NCBI GenBank assembly: GCA_964578835.1
Contig: CAZOEL010000023.1
Coordinates: 20,279-84,278, forward strand
Length of the DNA: 64,000 nucleotides
Direction of reading: 5' to 3'
From: CAZOEL01 sp964578835
GTDB lineage: Bacteria > Desulfobacterota > Syntrophobacteria > Syntrophobacterales > Syntrophobacteraceae
This document shows, piece after piece, positions 42,734 through 51,731 of the stretch. Each line of letters opens with the position of its first letter. The stretch's first letter is position 1. The notes beneath the pieces are model-generated. The model had not been told where the DNA came from, searched no databases, and saw only the letters and a program-made list of their open reading frames with translations. A program made the translations under genes and the position numbers.

Positions 42734-45451
42734 CTATTTAGCGCTCGTAAAACCGGCGCGTTTCCCGCCTTTTAAGAGCTTTTCCCGATCGAGCTTTCCA
42801 AAAAGCTCGATCATCTTGGCCACCAGCCCCGTCCAGCCTGTCTGGTGGCTTGCTCCAAGTCCCGCTCCGTTGTCGCCGTGGAAATACTCATAGAAAAGGA
42901 TATTGTCCCGCCATTGGGGATCGTTCTGGAACTTTTCCGTTCCCCCGTACACCGGCCGTTTTCCCTTTTCGTCCTTAAGAAAAATTCGCGTAAGCCGGCT
43001 TGCGATCTCTCTGCTGACCTCGAAAAGATCCATCATCTTCCCTGAGCCCGTGGGACACTCTATCTTGAAGCTGTCGCCGTAATAGAGATAGTAAGAGAGA
43101 AGCGCTCGGATTATGAGCGTATTGACCGGCATCCAGATGGGACCGCGCCAGTTTGAATTTCCGCCGAACATGCCGCTATCGGATTCCGCCGGCAGATACT
43201 GGACCCGGTATTCCTCACCATGCACATGGAAGACGTAGGGATGTTCGAGATGATAGCGAGAGAGCGCCCGTATGCCGAAGGGGCTCAAGAATTCATTTTC
43301 ATCAAGCATGCGCGTGAGGATTCTTCGCAATCGCTCCTGGTTCACCAGCGCCATAATGCCGCGATTTTCAACGCCCATATGGCCTGGACCAGTGGCATGC
43401 ACGCTATCGAGGAGCTCCGGCATGCGCTTTAGGCGCTGGATAAAGTTATTCATAACGTGTGGCAGCTTCTCCCGTTGCCACGCTTCGATGACCGACGTGG
43501 CGCAAAGTGGGAGCAGCCCCACCATGGAGCGCACCTTGAGCCGCTGAGCGCTTCCGTCGGGAAGCCTCAGGATGTCGTAATAAAATCCGTCTTCCTCATC
43601 CCACATGCCATCATGACCGACGCGATTCATACCGGATGCTATCCAGAGGAAATGTTCGACGAATTTGGAGCAGAGATCTTCATAGCTCGGATCGTGTGAG
43701 GCAAGCTCGATGCTCAGCTCAAGCATGTTTTGACAGAAGAGAGCCATCCAGGCGGTGCCATCGGCCTGTTCGAGATAGCCGCCCGTGGGCAGAGGCGCGC
43801 TCCGGTCGAAGACGCCGATATTATCGAGCCCAAGGAAGCCGCCTTCGAACACGTTTTTTCCAAAACGGTCTTTGCGGTTCACCCACCATGTGAAGTTGAG
43901 CATGAGCTTGGAAAAAGAGCGCTTCAGAAAGTCGATGTCCGCCTCGCCTCGGAGCCCCAGCTCGGTCTGATGGAGGAAGAGTGTCGCCCACGCGTGAACC
44001 GGCGGATTCACGTCGCTGAAGTTCCATTCATAGGCGGGAATCTGCCCGCTCGGGTGGAGATAGATCTCGCGGAGCATGAGCTCCAGCTGCTTTTTGGCGA
44101 AATCCGGGTCCACAACGGATAGAGCGATCGTGTGAAACGCCAGGTCCCAGGCGGCGTACCAGGGATACTCCCACTTGTCGGGCATGGAGATGATATGGTC
44201 GTTCACCATGTGGAACCATTCCCGGTTGCGGAGCTGGCGAGTATGACCGTGCAGCGGATGCGCGTGGTGCTCCTCGAGCCATGTGTCTGCGTCAAAGTAA
44301 TAGTATTGTTTCGTCCAGAGCATGCCGGCCAGGGCCTGGCGCATGACGTTTGCTTCGTCTTCCTTGACGGATGGCGGAGTCACTGACCGGTAGAATTCGT
44401 CGGCTTCGCTCTGTCTGGCGGCAAATACCTCCTCGAAGTCCTTCCCAAAGGGATTTTCTTTGGGATGTGTGGAGAGCCCGGAGAGCCTCAATCTCACAAC
44501 CACGCTCTCACCGGCGTCTATAGTGAACCGGTGATGAGCGGATGCTTTTGTCCCCTTGAGCTCGGGATTAACTGCCGTAAGCTTTCTATGTGTGAGGTAA
44601 TCATTGATCCCGTCCTTAACGAACGGACTGATGTTGGGGGAACCGAACAGACGTTCCGAGTTTGTCTCGTTTTCCACAAAAAGGAGCGTCGGCTCGCCTT
44701 CACAAGCAAGGATATAATCCTGAAGAGACTCCTGAAAGAGGGGGTCCGTGTGATGGCCCCGAATGGTCTTATGCTTCGCATCTGCAAGAGACCAGAGGAT
44801 GGGCTTGGAGCCGCCGCTGGTCCAGGACCAGGTGTTTCGGAACCAGAGGGTGGGCAGTACGTGGACAGGGGCTGCATCCGGCCCGCGATTGAAGATGGTG
44901 ATCTTGATCAGCATGTCCTCAGGCTCTGCCTTCGCGTACTCCACAAAGACATCGAAATAACGATCGTCTTCAAAAACTCCCGTATCGAGAAGCTCATACT
45001 CCATTTCATGGCGGGAGCGTCTTTGGTTGGTCTCCACCAGGTCGGAATAGGGATAAGCTTTCTGCGGATATTTATAGAGAAATTTCATGTAGGAGTGCGT
45101 AGGCGTGCTGTCGAGGTAGAAGTAGTATTCCTTGACATCTTCGCCGTGATTGCCTTCGCTGTTGGTGAGCCCGAAGATGCGCTCCTTTATGATGGGATCC
45201 TTCTCGTTCCATAGGGCGAGGGAGAAACAGAGCACCTGGTGATCGTCGCAAATTCCCCCCAGCCCATCCTCACCCCAACGATAGGCGCGGGAGCGGGCCT
45301 GATCGTGGCTGAAATAGTCCCAGGCGTTCCCATTGTCGCTGTAGTCTTCGCGCACCGTGCCCCATTGCCGCTCACTCAGGTACGGGCCCCATTTCTTCCA
45401 TAAAATCTTTTGATTACGAGCCTCTTCAAGCCTTTTGTTTTCTGCGGTCAT
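42734..45451 (-). CDS. GH63-like glycoside hydrolase (MGH1-type glucosidase)
   Basis: 905 residues. The N-terminal part (KKWGPYLSERQWGTVREDYS) is seen in many bacterial proteins annotated as glucosidases of GH63. The large (alpha/alpha)6 barrel includes YYFDADTWLEEHHAHPLHGHTRQLRNREWFHM, YPWYAAWDLAFHTIALSVVDPDFAKKQL, WNFSDVNPPVHAWATL and GGNSNWRGPIWMPVNTLIIRAL. No signal peptide is present. The role is probably trimming or turnover of an alpha-glucoside such as glucosylglycerate or glycogen fragments. Its neighbours are the AI-2E gene and, further, the GH13 enzyme. Confidence 0.88.
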   Translation of the reverse strand: MTAENKRLEEARNQKILWKKWGPYLSERQWGTVREDYSDNGNAWDYFSHDQARSRAYRWGEDGLGGICDDHQVLCFSLALWNEKDPIIKERIFGLTNSEGNHGEDVKEYYFYLDSTPTHSYMKFLYKYPQKAYPYSDLVETNQRRSRHEMEYELLDTGVFEDDRYFDVFVEYAKAEPEDMLIKITIFNRGPDAAPVHVLPTLWFRNTWSWTSGGSKPILWSLADAKHKTIRGHHTDPLFQESLQDYILACEGEPTLLFVENETNSERLFGSPNISPFVKDGINDYLTHRKLTAVNPELKGTKASAHHRFTIDAGESVVVRLRLSGLSTHPKENPFGKDFEEVFAARQSEADEFYRSVTPPSVKEDEANVMRQALAGMLWTKQYYYFDADTWLEEHHAHPLHGHTRQLRNREWFHMVNDHIISMPDKWEYPWYAAWDLAFHTIALSVVDPDFAKKQLELMLREIYLHPSGQIPAYEWNFSDVNPPVHAWATLFLHQTELGLRGEADIDFLKRSFSKLMLNFTWWVNRKDRFGKNVFEGGFLGLDNIGVFDRSAPLPTGGYLEQADGTAWMALFCQNMLELSIELASHDPSYEDLCSKFVEHFLWIASGMNRVGHDGMWDEEDGFYYDILRLPDGSAQRLKVRSMVGLLPLCATSVIEAWQREKLPHVMNNFIQRLKRMPELLDSVHATGPGHMGVENRGIMALVNQERLRRILTRMLDENEFLSPFGIRALSRYHLEHPYVFHVHGEEYRVQYLPAESDSGMFGGNSNWRGPIWMPVNTLIIRALLSYYLYYGDSFKIECPTGSGKMMDLFEVSREIASRLTRIFLKDEKGKRPVYGGTEKFQNDPQWRDNILFYEYFHGDNGAGLGASHQTGWTGLVAKMIELFGKLDREKLLKGGKRAGFTSAK

Positions 45452-45510
45452 GGCGCATCCTCCTGTAAGCGTGATAGGTTAGCTGATCACGAACCTGTAT
45501 AATGACCGGG

Positions 45511-47931
45511 CTATTCGGGCTTGTCCTTGGGAGCCAATTTCGCGAGAGCCTCCGCCTCAGCCTGAGCAATGGCGGCGGCAGCGGCAGCTCCAGCCGCCGC
45601 GGCAGGAATGCTCTGCTCCCCTCCCTGGGATGCCGAACCGACGGGGCCAGGCTGAGGCGGCAGGTAAACTGTCACGTTTCTATGGGCAAACTCGATGCCT
45701 TTTTCTTTGAATGCTTTCTGAAGCCGGTGGAAAACCTGACGGCGGATGATGAACTGCTCTCCCGGGATGCATTTGAACTTCACACGCATGATCATCGCAG
45801 AGTCATCCATTGCGCGCACCCCAACCGACTTGACATCGCTAAGAAGGAATCTTGCCATCTCTTCATCGCCTTTGATCTCTTTGTTGATCTTCTTGACGAT
45901 TTTTCGTATTTCATCCGGGTCGGTGTCGTAGCGGACCCGAATATCAAGTTTTTCGATGATGTAGTCGCGAGTGAAGTTTTGCACCATTTTTAGATCTCCG
46001 AAGGGCACCACGAAGATCTGGCCTCGGGGATGGCGTAGTCTCAAAGATCGCAAGGATATTTGCTCAACGGTGCCTTTGGCTGTCCCCGCCTCTACATAAT
46101 CCCCCACCCGGAATGCATCGTCAATGAGAAAAAAGACCCCGGAAATGATGTCTTTCACCAGCGTCTGGGATCCAAAGCCTATGGCTAGACCCACCACGCC
46201 CGCGCCTGCAAGAAGCGGCGCAATGTTCACCCCGAGGGAGGAAAGAATGCTGAATCCGACCACTATAAAGAGAAAAACCATGATGAACTTTCGAAGCAGC
46301 AAAAGGAGGGTTCCGCTGCGCGATCCCCCGGAGCCGCCCTCCTCCGCTTCCTCGCTGCCAAGGGGCATCTCCTCTGCTATTCTCTGGTCGATGCGGACCT
46401 TAACGACTTCCCAGAAAATAATGCCAAGAACAAGCGCAAGGATGACGCCGAGGACGCTCCTGGCAAAAATCCACCCAACATCGAACTCGATGCCCCAGAG
46501 CTCGAGAACTGCAAAGAAAACAAATAGCAGCAGCACTATGCGAAAAGTCTTGCGAATCAACGGGAAGTATAGGCTCATGTCCTTCCCGGTCGCTTTGCTC
46601 CCCTTGGGTGAGGGTTCTTCCTCAGACTTATCTGAGCTCGTAACGGCTTCCTCGTCTGGCGTAGAAAAGTCGATAATTTCGTGCTGAGCAGAAAAATCGA
46701 TTATCTCATGAGCTTTCCTGGATAGCCGCTTAAACATCTGTTGCAGCCACTGATCCGCCCCAACACAAAGGGGGACGAGAAAAAGGCTCAGGATTAGCCT
46801 AGCAATCGTAACATCGGCATGAGTGAGAGCCCTCGCCCACCAGTAGCCGCCCACCATGAGCGCAAAGAGGATAGCAGGAATATGCCAGTAATCGGCGCAC
46901 CTGCGTCGAAGACTCATAGCGCCCATCGGGTTCGAGCTCTCAAGCGGACAAAACGCCTGCGCCACGCGATGCCTGACTCTCCAGATCATTATAGCGAGAA
47001 GGACGCTCACGATGGGACCCGCAGTGGAGTAAACGAACAGGAACAGCTCATGGCTTGCTTCCGATTTTCGCAGAGCCAGAGCAAGAGTAGACACGGGCAG
47101 GACCGATGCCGCGATCCATATTATTCCGTTATAGAGCGTCCTGGCGTCGGAATCGGACATGGGGGCCAGCCGCAGTTCGGGAGCCTTGGGAGAAATGATC
47201 AGTCGGGCGCCCATCTGAAAGAGCCGGAAGTAATAGGTCAAAATGACGGCGCTTGAAACAAGGAATGCAGGATGGCTTTGCCCGTAGATGACGAAATAAG
47301 CGAGGAAGGTGATCAACACGTAGACTAGGAGCCCAAAGGCGTCCAGAATCAACTTCGAGAGGAAGACGCCCGCCTTTTCCCATCCGCCGCGCGGAATCTC
47401 ATCGAGCAGCTTCATCCTGATCTTCTCGGTTGCGCGCAGCAGAAGACGCTCTGCAGCCACGCCCATGAGAATGATCAAGACGAGTAAGCCGATGGCTATA
47501 AGGAACTGGCTCACTCCTTTTCCACCAACCAGTCTTTCCCATATGTCGGTTTCTGCTGATGTATGCGCTCCGGCAAAACTTCGGGAAAGTTGATCGGAGA
47601 GTGAGGAAAGAGCCGTCTGCGCTGCAAAAAAGCCCTGAACGATGGCTGGATCCGAGCCTCCGACCAAATCTTTTGCGTCCTTTTCGGATTTCGCGACGGC
47701 CTTCGCTTTGAGCTCAGAGGCTAGCAGACGTCTCGCCTGCTCGTCACTGAGTCCCGCTAGGAAGCTGTCGACCTTTTCCGGAGCGAGATCAGCCGGAATC
47801 TTCTCTTCCTTTGACTGGGCTTTAGCTTTGGAGGGATCGAATTTTTGCGATTGCCCCGGAGTGGGGCTCAACAGAAGAATGCATGCAATAACAAAAGAGC
47901 TAGCGATTTGGATGCGCCCTTTGAGGCCCAT
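45511..47931 (-). CDS. Large mechanosensitive ion channel (MscS family)
   Basis: 806 residues from the ATG at 47931, which follows GGAGGAG. A signal peptide (IASSFVIACILLLSPTPGQSQ) precedes a periplasmic helical part (KVDSFLAGLSDEQARRLLASELKAKAV). About eight to ten membrane segments follow. The pore helix and MscS beta domain read LLAGAGVVGLAIGFGSQTLVKDIISGVFFLIDDAFRVGDYV (about 580-620), then the alpha/beta cage. The C-terminus is Ala-rich (GAAAAAAIAQAEAEALAKL). It is of the long MscK/YbiO-like type and opens on osmotic downshock. Confidence 0.93.
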   Translation of the reverse strand: MGLKGRIQIASSFVIACILLLSPTPGQSQKFDPSKAKAQSKEEKIPADLAPEKVDSFLAGLSDEQARRLLASELKAKAVAKSEKDAKDLVGGSDPAIVQGFFAAQTALSSLSDQLSRSFAGAHTSAETDIWERLVGGKGVSQFLIAIGLLVLIILMGVAAERLLLRATEKIRMKLLDEIPRGGWEKAGVFLSKLILDAFGLLVYVLITFLAYFVIYGQSHPAFLVSSAVILTYYFRLFQMGARLIISPKAPELRLAPMSDSDARTLYNGIIWIAASVLPVSTLALALRKSEASHELFLFVYSTAGPIVSVLLAIMIWRVRHRVAQAFCPLESSNPMGAMSLRRRCADYWHIPAILFALMVGGYWWARALTHADVTIARLILSLFLVPLCVGADQWLQQMFKRLSRKAHEIIDFSAQHEIIDFSTPDEEAVTSSDKSEEEPSPKGSKATGKDMSLYFPLIRKTFRIVLLLFVFFAVLELWGIEFDVGWIFARSVLGVILALVLGIIFWEVVKVRIDQRIAEEMPLGSEEAEEGGSGGSRSGTLLLLLRKFIMVFLFIVVGFSILSSLGVNIAPLLAGAGVVGLAIGFGSQTLVKDIISGVFFLIDDAFRVGDYVEAGTAKGTVEQISLRSLRLRHPRGQIFVVPFGDLKMVQNFTRDYIIEKLDIRVRYDTDPDEIRKIVKKINKEIKGDEEMARFLLSDVKSVGVRAMDDSAMIMRVKFKCIPGEQFIIRRQVFHRLQKAFKEKGIEFAHRNVTVYLPPQPGPVGSASQGGEQSIPAAAAGAAAAAAIAQAEAEALAKLAPKDKPE

Positions 47932-47977
47932 GCTCCGACTCCTCCACCCTATGGTTGTGTTCCCCCGCAACGGCGGT

Positions 47978-48829
47978 CTACGCATTCGCGAGCCGGCCCC
48001 ATCTCAAAGCTGCCGCCAGCGCTACCAGCAATCCAATGAGGCCACAGATCACCACCGCCATCACTGTCGGCGTTCCCGAAAAGGAGCCCGTAGCAATGAC
48101 CATGGCGACGCCATTGTTGCGAATGGCTGTTGTTAGAGCCATAGCCTTGCGCTCCTCTCCGCCGGGTCCGCCAGCCAACCAGCCGATGGCGACGCCTGTG
48201 GCTATCAGAATGAGTATGCCCAGCAAAGCGATCGATCTGACAGATAAAAAAGTTTCGAATTGAAAGTATACAACAAGACAGAGAAACACGGCGTTGAGGA
48301 TTTTGGCGCCCTTCCTGGCGGGAGCCCTCATCCTTGCAGCCAGTTGTGGGAGCCTTTGATGCGTCGCCAGTCCCGCCAGCAAGGGTATCAGCTGTCCAAA
48401 AAGAAGGGTGATAACAATCTCCGCCACATCTATCTCGATAGAATTGGTTTCCGACACCAGAGGCGTCAGAGCATCCAACAAAACCGGCGACAGAAACGGG
48501 GACATTCCAGTCAAGATGATCATCAACCCCGTTGCAGCCCCAACGTTTCCTTTGGCGACGACGGTGAATGGCGGACCGTAGGGACCGGCAGGGCAGACGG
48601 CAAGAATCATGAACCCTACGGCAACCAAAGGTTGCGCATCAAAAAACAGCAGCAACCCAATGGTCGCCATGGGAAAAAGTATATAATTGGCGAGGACGCC
48701 TCGCGCAACAAGCCTCCAATTCCGCACAGCGCCCCAGATCTCAGCCAATGAAACACTCAGGCCAATGTAGAACATCATCTCGATGAGCGTAACGAGCGCG
48801 ATAATATTCAATATTTTCCCGGCGTCCAA
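47978..48829 (-). CDS. Bile-acid:sodium-symporter-like transporter (BASS superfamily)
   Basis: 283 residues with about nine membrane segments. Features include LIEMMFYIGLSVSLAEIWG, VGFMILAVCPAGPYGPPFTVVAKGN, TLLFGQLIPLLAGLATHQRL and KAMALTTAIRNNGVAMVIAT. The last block (RNNG, with A and V around it) matches the conserved cross-over region of BASS/ArsB-like transporters. It would move an organic anion with sodium; the ligand is unknown. It starts 1 kb from the SMI1-like gene and is just upstream of the MscS gene on the same strand. Confidence 0.8.
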   Translation of the reverse strand: MDAGKILNIIALVTLIEMMFYIGLSVSLAEIWGAVRNWRLVARGVLANYILFPMATIGLLLFFDAQPLVAVGFMILAVCPAGPYGPPFTVVAKGNVGAATGLMIILTGMSPFLSPVLLDALTPLVSETNSIEIDVAEIVITLLFGQLIPLLAGLATHQRLPQLAARMRAPARKGAKILNAVFLCLVVYFQFETFLSVRSIALLGILILIATGVAIGWLAGGPGGEERKAMALTTAIRNNGVAMVIATGSFSGTPTVMAVVICGLIGLLVALAAALRWGRLANA

Positions 48830-49014
48830 GGTCTTTTTCCTTGAGAGGTAATCTTCAATTCAGATGAAATCCGTAAGCCCGGCGGCTGCATTCAATAGAA
48901 GCCGGTAAGAATCAGCATCAGGACAACGCATTGAGTTGTTTTGCCGCCTGCTATCCGCACAGATACCTCCTTGGATGGACCGAGTAAAGCATTCGAGTAA
49001 AACAAGCGCTTTCT

Positions 49015-49920
49015 CTACTCGATGCTTTCCACAGCTCCATCGAGAAACGCCTGTATCGCGGCCTCCCTCTCCTTACTCACGGAGTTGACCAGAACTTTGC
49101 CGCCAAAGCCAAGAAACGCCTCTCCCACTTTTTCCGGGTCGGCCCTCCGCACCAAAGTGAACAGGGCGGAGCATCCCGGGTTGAACTTCTGCGACAAATC
49201 CTTCATGAACTGGTCGTCAACTCCTATGTCGGTAAGAGCCGCGGAAAGGGCGCCCGTTACCGCTCCAAAAGCGGCGCCAATGAGGGGATTCAAAAGAATG
49301 CTGCCCACAATGAGCCCCGTGATGCTTCCGGCAATCCCCCCTTTGCGCGCCGGTCTATGCATCTGGTGGAAGCGCGCCTTGCCATCCTGCTCCTTCACCA
49401 CCACCACGGCGTCCTCCAATTCAACAAAGCCCTCGCGCTGCAGCTTGAGTAGCTTTAGGCGCGCCTCCTCAGCGATCAACTCATCATCGAAGATGATGAC
49501 GGTGAGATTGCTCATGTATTTTTCTCTGAGCGTTGCCCTCAAAAGCTCCGGAGTAATCCACTCCTCGAAGCTCGCTGCGATCTTTTTGACGACGCCAAGA
49601 GAATCGACCACAAGGACGCCTCCATCCCTGGCGTCCAGCAGGAGGTATTCATCCAAATCCTCATAGGCCTTGTTGACTATGATGGTCTTGATTCCAAGAT
49701 AGCCAATCACCAGAAAATCTGAGCGAAAATGAGGCACAGTGGAGCGGAAAGCGAGCGTTGTCCCGATAACGAAATCAGGGGAGCCCAGCCCGATGATCCA
49801 GCCCTCTTTCTTGACGGGATCTTCCACCAGCTTCTTCCCATGCATTTCCATGAACCCGGCGTAGTCTTCAGGTACTTTGATCCCAAGAGCCTGTAAAGCG
49901 TAATTTGCAAAATCGCCCAT
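49015..49920 (-). CDS. SMI1/KNR4-like N-terminus fused to DUF1269
   Basis: 301 residues. The first 120 residues (IKVPEDYAGFMEMHGKKLV...DFLVIGYLGIKTIIVNKAYEDLDEYLLLDARDGGVLVVDSL...SFEEWI) follow the SMI1/KNR4 (SUKH-type) pattern, a fold known from immunity proteins and eukaryotic cell-wall regulation. The second part (about 140-301) is DUF1269: TVIIFDDELIAEEARLKLLKLQREGFVEL, a Gly-rich membrane hairpin (GSITGLIVGSILLNPLIGAAFGAVTGALSAAL) and PGCSALFTLVRRADPEKV. No toxin gene is next to it, so an immunity role is not supported. The membrane hairpin suggests an envelope-associated protein. Confidence 0.72.
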   Translation of the reverse strand: MGDFANYALQALGIKVPEDYAGFMEMHGKKLVEDPVKKEGWIIGLGSPDFVIGTTLAFRSTVPHFRSDFLVIGYLGIKTIIVNKAYEDLDEYLLLDARDGGVLVVDSLGVVKKIAASFEEWITPELLRATLREKYMSNLTVIIFDDELIAEEARLKLLKLQREGFVELEDAVVVVKEQDGKARFHQMHRPARKGGIAGSITGLIVGSILLNPLIGAAFGAVTGALSAALTDIGVDDQFMKDLSQKFNPGCSALFTLVRRADPEKVGEAFLGFGGKVLVNSVSKEREAAIQAFLDGAVESIE

Positions 49921-49980
49921 TTTGGCGCTCCTTTCTTAATGGCCGGCTTCGCCCATTGCTTGCTCATCTATCTGGGCCTG

Positions 49981-51390
49981 TCACGCTTTGGCGCTACTGA
50001 CCACGTGCTGGTCTCCGCGCACCCAGTGAGCAAAAGCCGCCGCAACGGCGCATGAAGCAAGACGAGCTTCCGCCGAATCGGAGCGGCTGGTGAGAATGAT
50101 GGGAACGCGCGCGCCGAGTACGAGACCGGCCGAATCGGCTCTGGCTAGATAGGAAAGCTGTTTGGCCAGCATGTTGCCGGCTTCGAGGTCAGGGGCCAGA
50201 AAAATGTCCGCTTCGCCAGCCACCGGAGAATTGATGCCCTTGATCAGAGCGGCTTCCTTGCTGATGGCGTTGTCAAAGGCCAGAGGACCGTCGATGACGG
50301 CGCCCTCGATTTGTCCGCGCTCCGCCATCTTACACAGCGCCGCGGCTTCGATGGTTGCGGGAATCTTCGGGTTCACCGTTTCCACTGCCGAGAGGATGGC
50401 CACCTTGGGCTGCTTGATGTTCAAGGCGTGAGCCAGCTGAATCGCGTTTTTCAGGATATGGACTTTGTCTTCCAAAGTCGGGTAGATGTTGATCGCCGCA
50501 TCCGTTATGAACAAAGGCCTGGGGTAAGTGGGCACATCCAGGACGAAAACATGGCTGATGCGCCGTTCGGTGCGCAGCCCGGTGGCGGAAGGAACAACCG
50601 CGCTCATCAATTCGTCTGTGTGCAGGCTTCCCTTCATGAGGGCTTCGGCTTCTCCTGAACGGCACAACGCCACGGCGCGAACCGCCGATTCGTGACTGTG
50701 GAGGGTATTCACTAAACGATACGGACTTATATCCAGTCCCAGGCTTTCGGCCAGATCGCGGATCTTCTCTTCTGGCCCTACGAGAATAGGCTCAATGAGA
50801 TTGGTTTGCGCCGCATCGATCGCCCCCTGCAGGGCTTCTTTTCCACAAGGATGACACACGGCTGTCGGAATGGGATCCCAGCCTTTGACATGATCGATAA
50901 GCCGTTTGAAAGCGGTTTTAAGGCGGAGCTGCATGGCGGCGTAGGGTGAACCGGCTTCGGTCGGCTTTTTGGTTGGAGCCTTGACCTTCGCCTCGCCCGT
51001 GATGATCCTCTCATTGCGTTGGTTGACCGCCAGGCAATCAAAGACCACGCTGCCGTCAGCCGCGTTCTTGGACTTCGCCGTTACAGAAAGGGTGAGCGTA
51101 TCGCCAAGCTCCACCGCACCGTGGAATTCAAGGTTCTGGGATTGATAGACCGTGCCCGGGCCGGGCAAATCATTTCCCAAAAGACTCGAGAGCAGAGCGC
51201 CGCCCCACATGCTGTGTCCGACCACTTTGCGGCGCTCCAGCAGCATCAGGGCGTACTCGTCGCTAAAATGCGTCGGGTTCATGTCGCCGCACAGCAAACC
51301 GAATATGTCGATATCCTGTTTGGTCAGAGTTCGCTCCATACGGGCTGCGTCGCCAATTTGGATTTCATCAAAAGTACGGTTGGAAATCAT
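49981..51390 (-). CDS. Bifunctional MaoC-type hydratase / phosphate acetyltransferase
   Basis: 469 residues from the ATG at 51390, which is 9 nt from AAAGGAGG. Residues 1-135 are a MaoC hot-dog domain (FDEIQIGDAARMERTLTKQDIDIFGLLCGDMNPTHFSD). Residues about 155-469 are a phosphotransacetylase: AVCHPCGKEALQGAIDAAQ, LCRSGEAEALMKGSLHTDELMSAVV, VAILSAVETVNPKIPATIEAA and DIFLAPDLEAGNMLAKQLSYLARADSAG. The family hydrates an enoyl-CoA and interconverts an acyl-CoA with acyl-phosphate, which fits the nearby acetate kinase. It is the first of a conserved-looking group of genes reaching to 56690. Confidence 0.93.
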   Translation of the reverse strand: MISNRTFDEIQIGDAARMERTLTKQDIDIFGLLCGDMNPTHFSDEYALMLLERRKVVGHSMWGGALLSSLLGNDLPGPGTVYQSQNLEFHGAVELGDTLTLSVTAKSKNAADGSVVFDCLAVNQRNERIITGEAKVKAPTKKPTEAGSPYAAMQLRLKTAFKRLIDHVKGWDPIPTAVCHPCGKEALQGAIDAAQTNLIEPILVGPEEKIRDLAESLGLDISPYRLVNTLHSHESAVRAVALCRSGEAEALMKGSLHTDELMSAVVPSATGLRTERRISHVFVLDVPTYPRPLFITDAAINIYPTLEDKVHILKNAIQLAHALNIKQPKVAILSAVETVNPKIPATIEAAALCKMAERGQIEGAVIDGPLAFDNAISKEAALIKGINSPVAGEADIFLAPDLEAGNMLAKQLSYLARADSAGLVLGARVPIILTSRSDSAEARLASCAVAAAFAHWVRGDQHVVSSAKA

Positions 51391-51468
51391 ATTCACGAAC
51401 CTCCTTTGGGCCGTTTTTCACAGGCATTGCACCAGGCACAGAAAGGGTTTCAAGAATTGCCCGAGTGG

Positions 51469-51593
51469 GTCGTCAACATCGCTTCTTCCGGTGCGAGCGG
51501 GCCCCCTCTCCCTCAGGGAGAGGGTCGGGGTGAGGGAAGTATTCTTTTGAAAGAGGTTCTCCCCTCACCCTGCCCTCTCCCTGAGGGAGAGGG
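51469..51593. repeat. REP-like dispersed repeat, copy B (two inverted units)
   Basis: Two inverted units of the same core: CCCTCTCCCTCAGGGAGAGG (from 51504) and its complement (51561-51593), joined by about 25 bp. The left unit with flank matches 40055-40140 in reverse orientation at about 94% by eye. The paired arrangement resembles BIME elements. The surrounding 341-bp stretch between the MaoC-Pta and DUF3141 genes holds no gene I can support; open frames across it are repeat-driven. Confidence 0.85.
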
Positions 51594-51731
51594 AAAAGAC
51601 TGCAACCCAAACATTTGAAAAACCGCAATCTAAACATTCGAAAACCTGCAACCTGAACATTCAAACTTGACGATCCACGAGCCTGCCGATGCATGTGCGC
51701 TCGGCAGGCTTCCGCTTTCCATTGCCACACA

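Noticed and set aside
51019..51618. Plus-strand open frame of 199 codons
   Set aside because: Antisense to the MaoC-Pta gene and running through the REP-like repeat; no coding pattern of its own.
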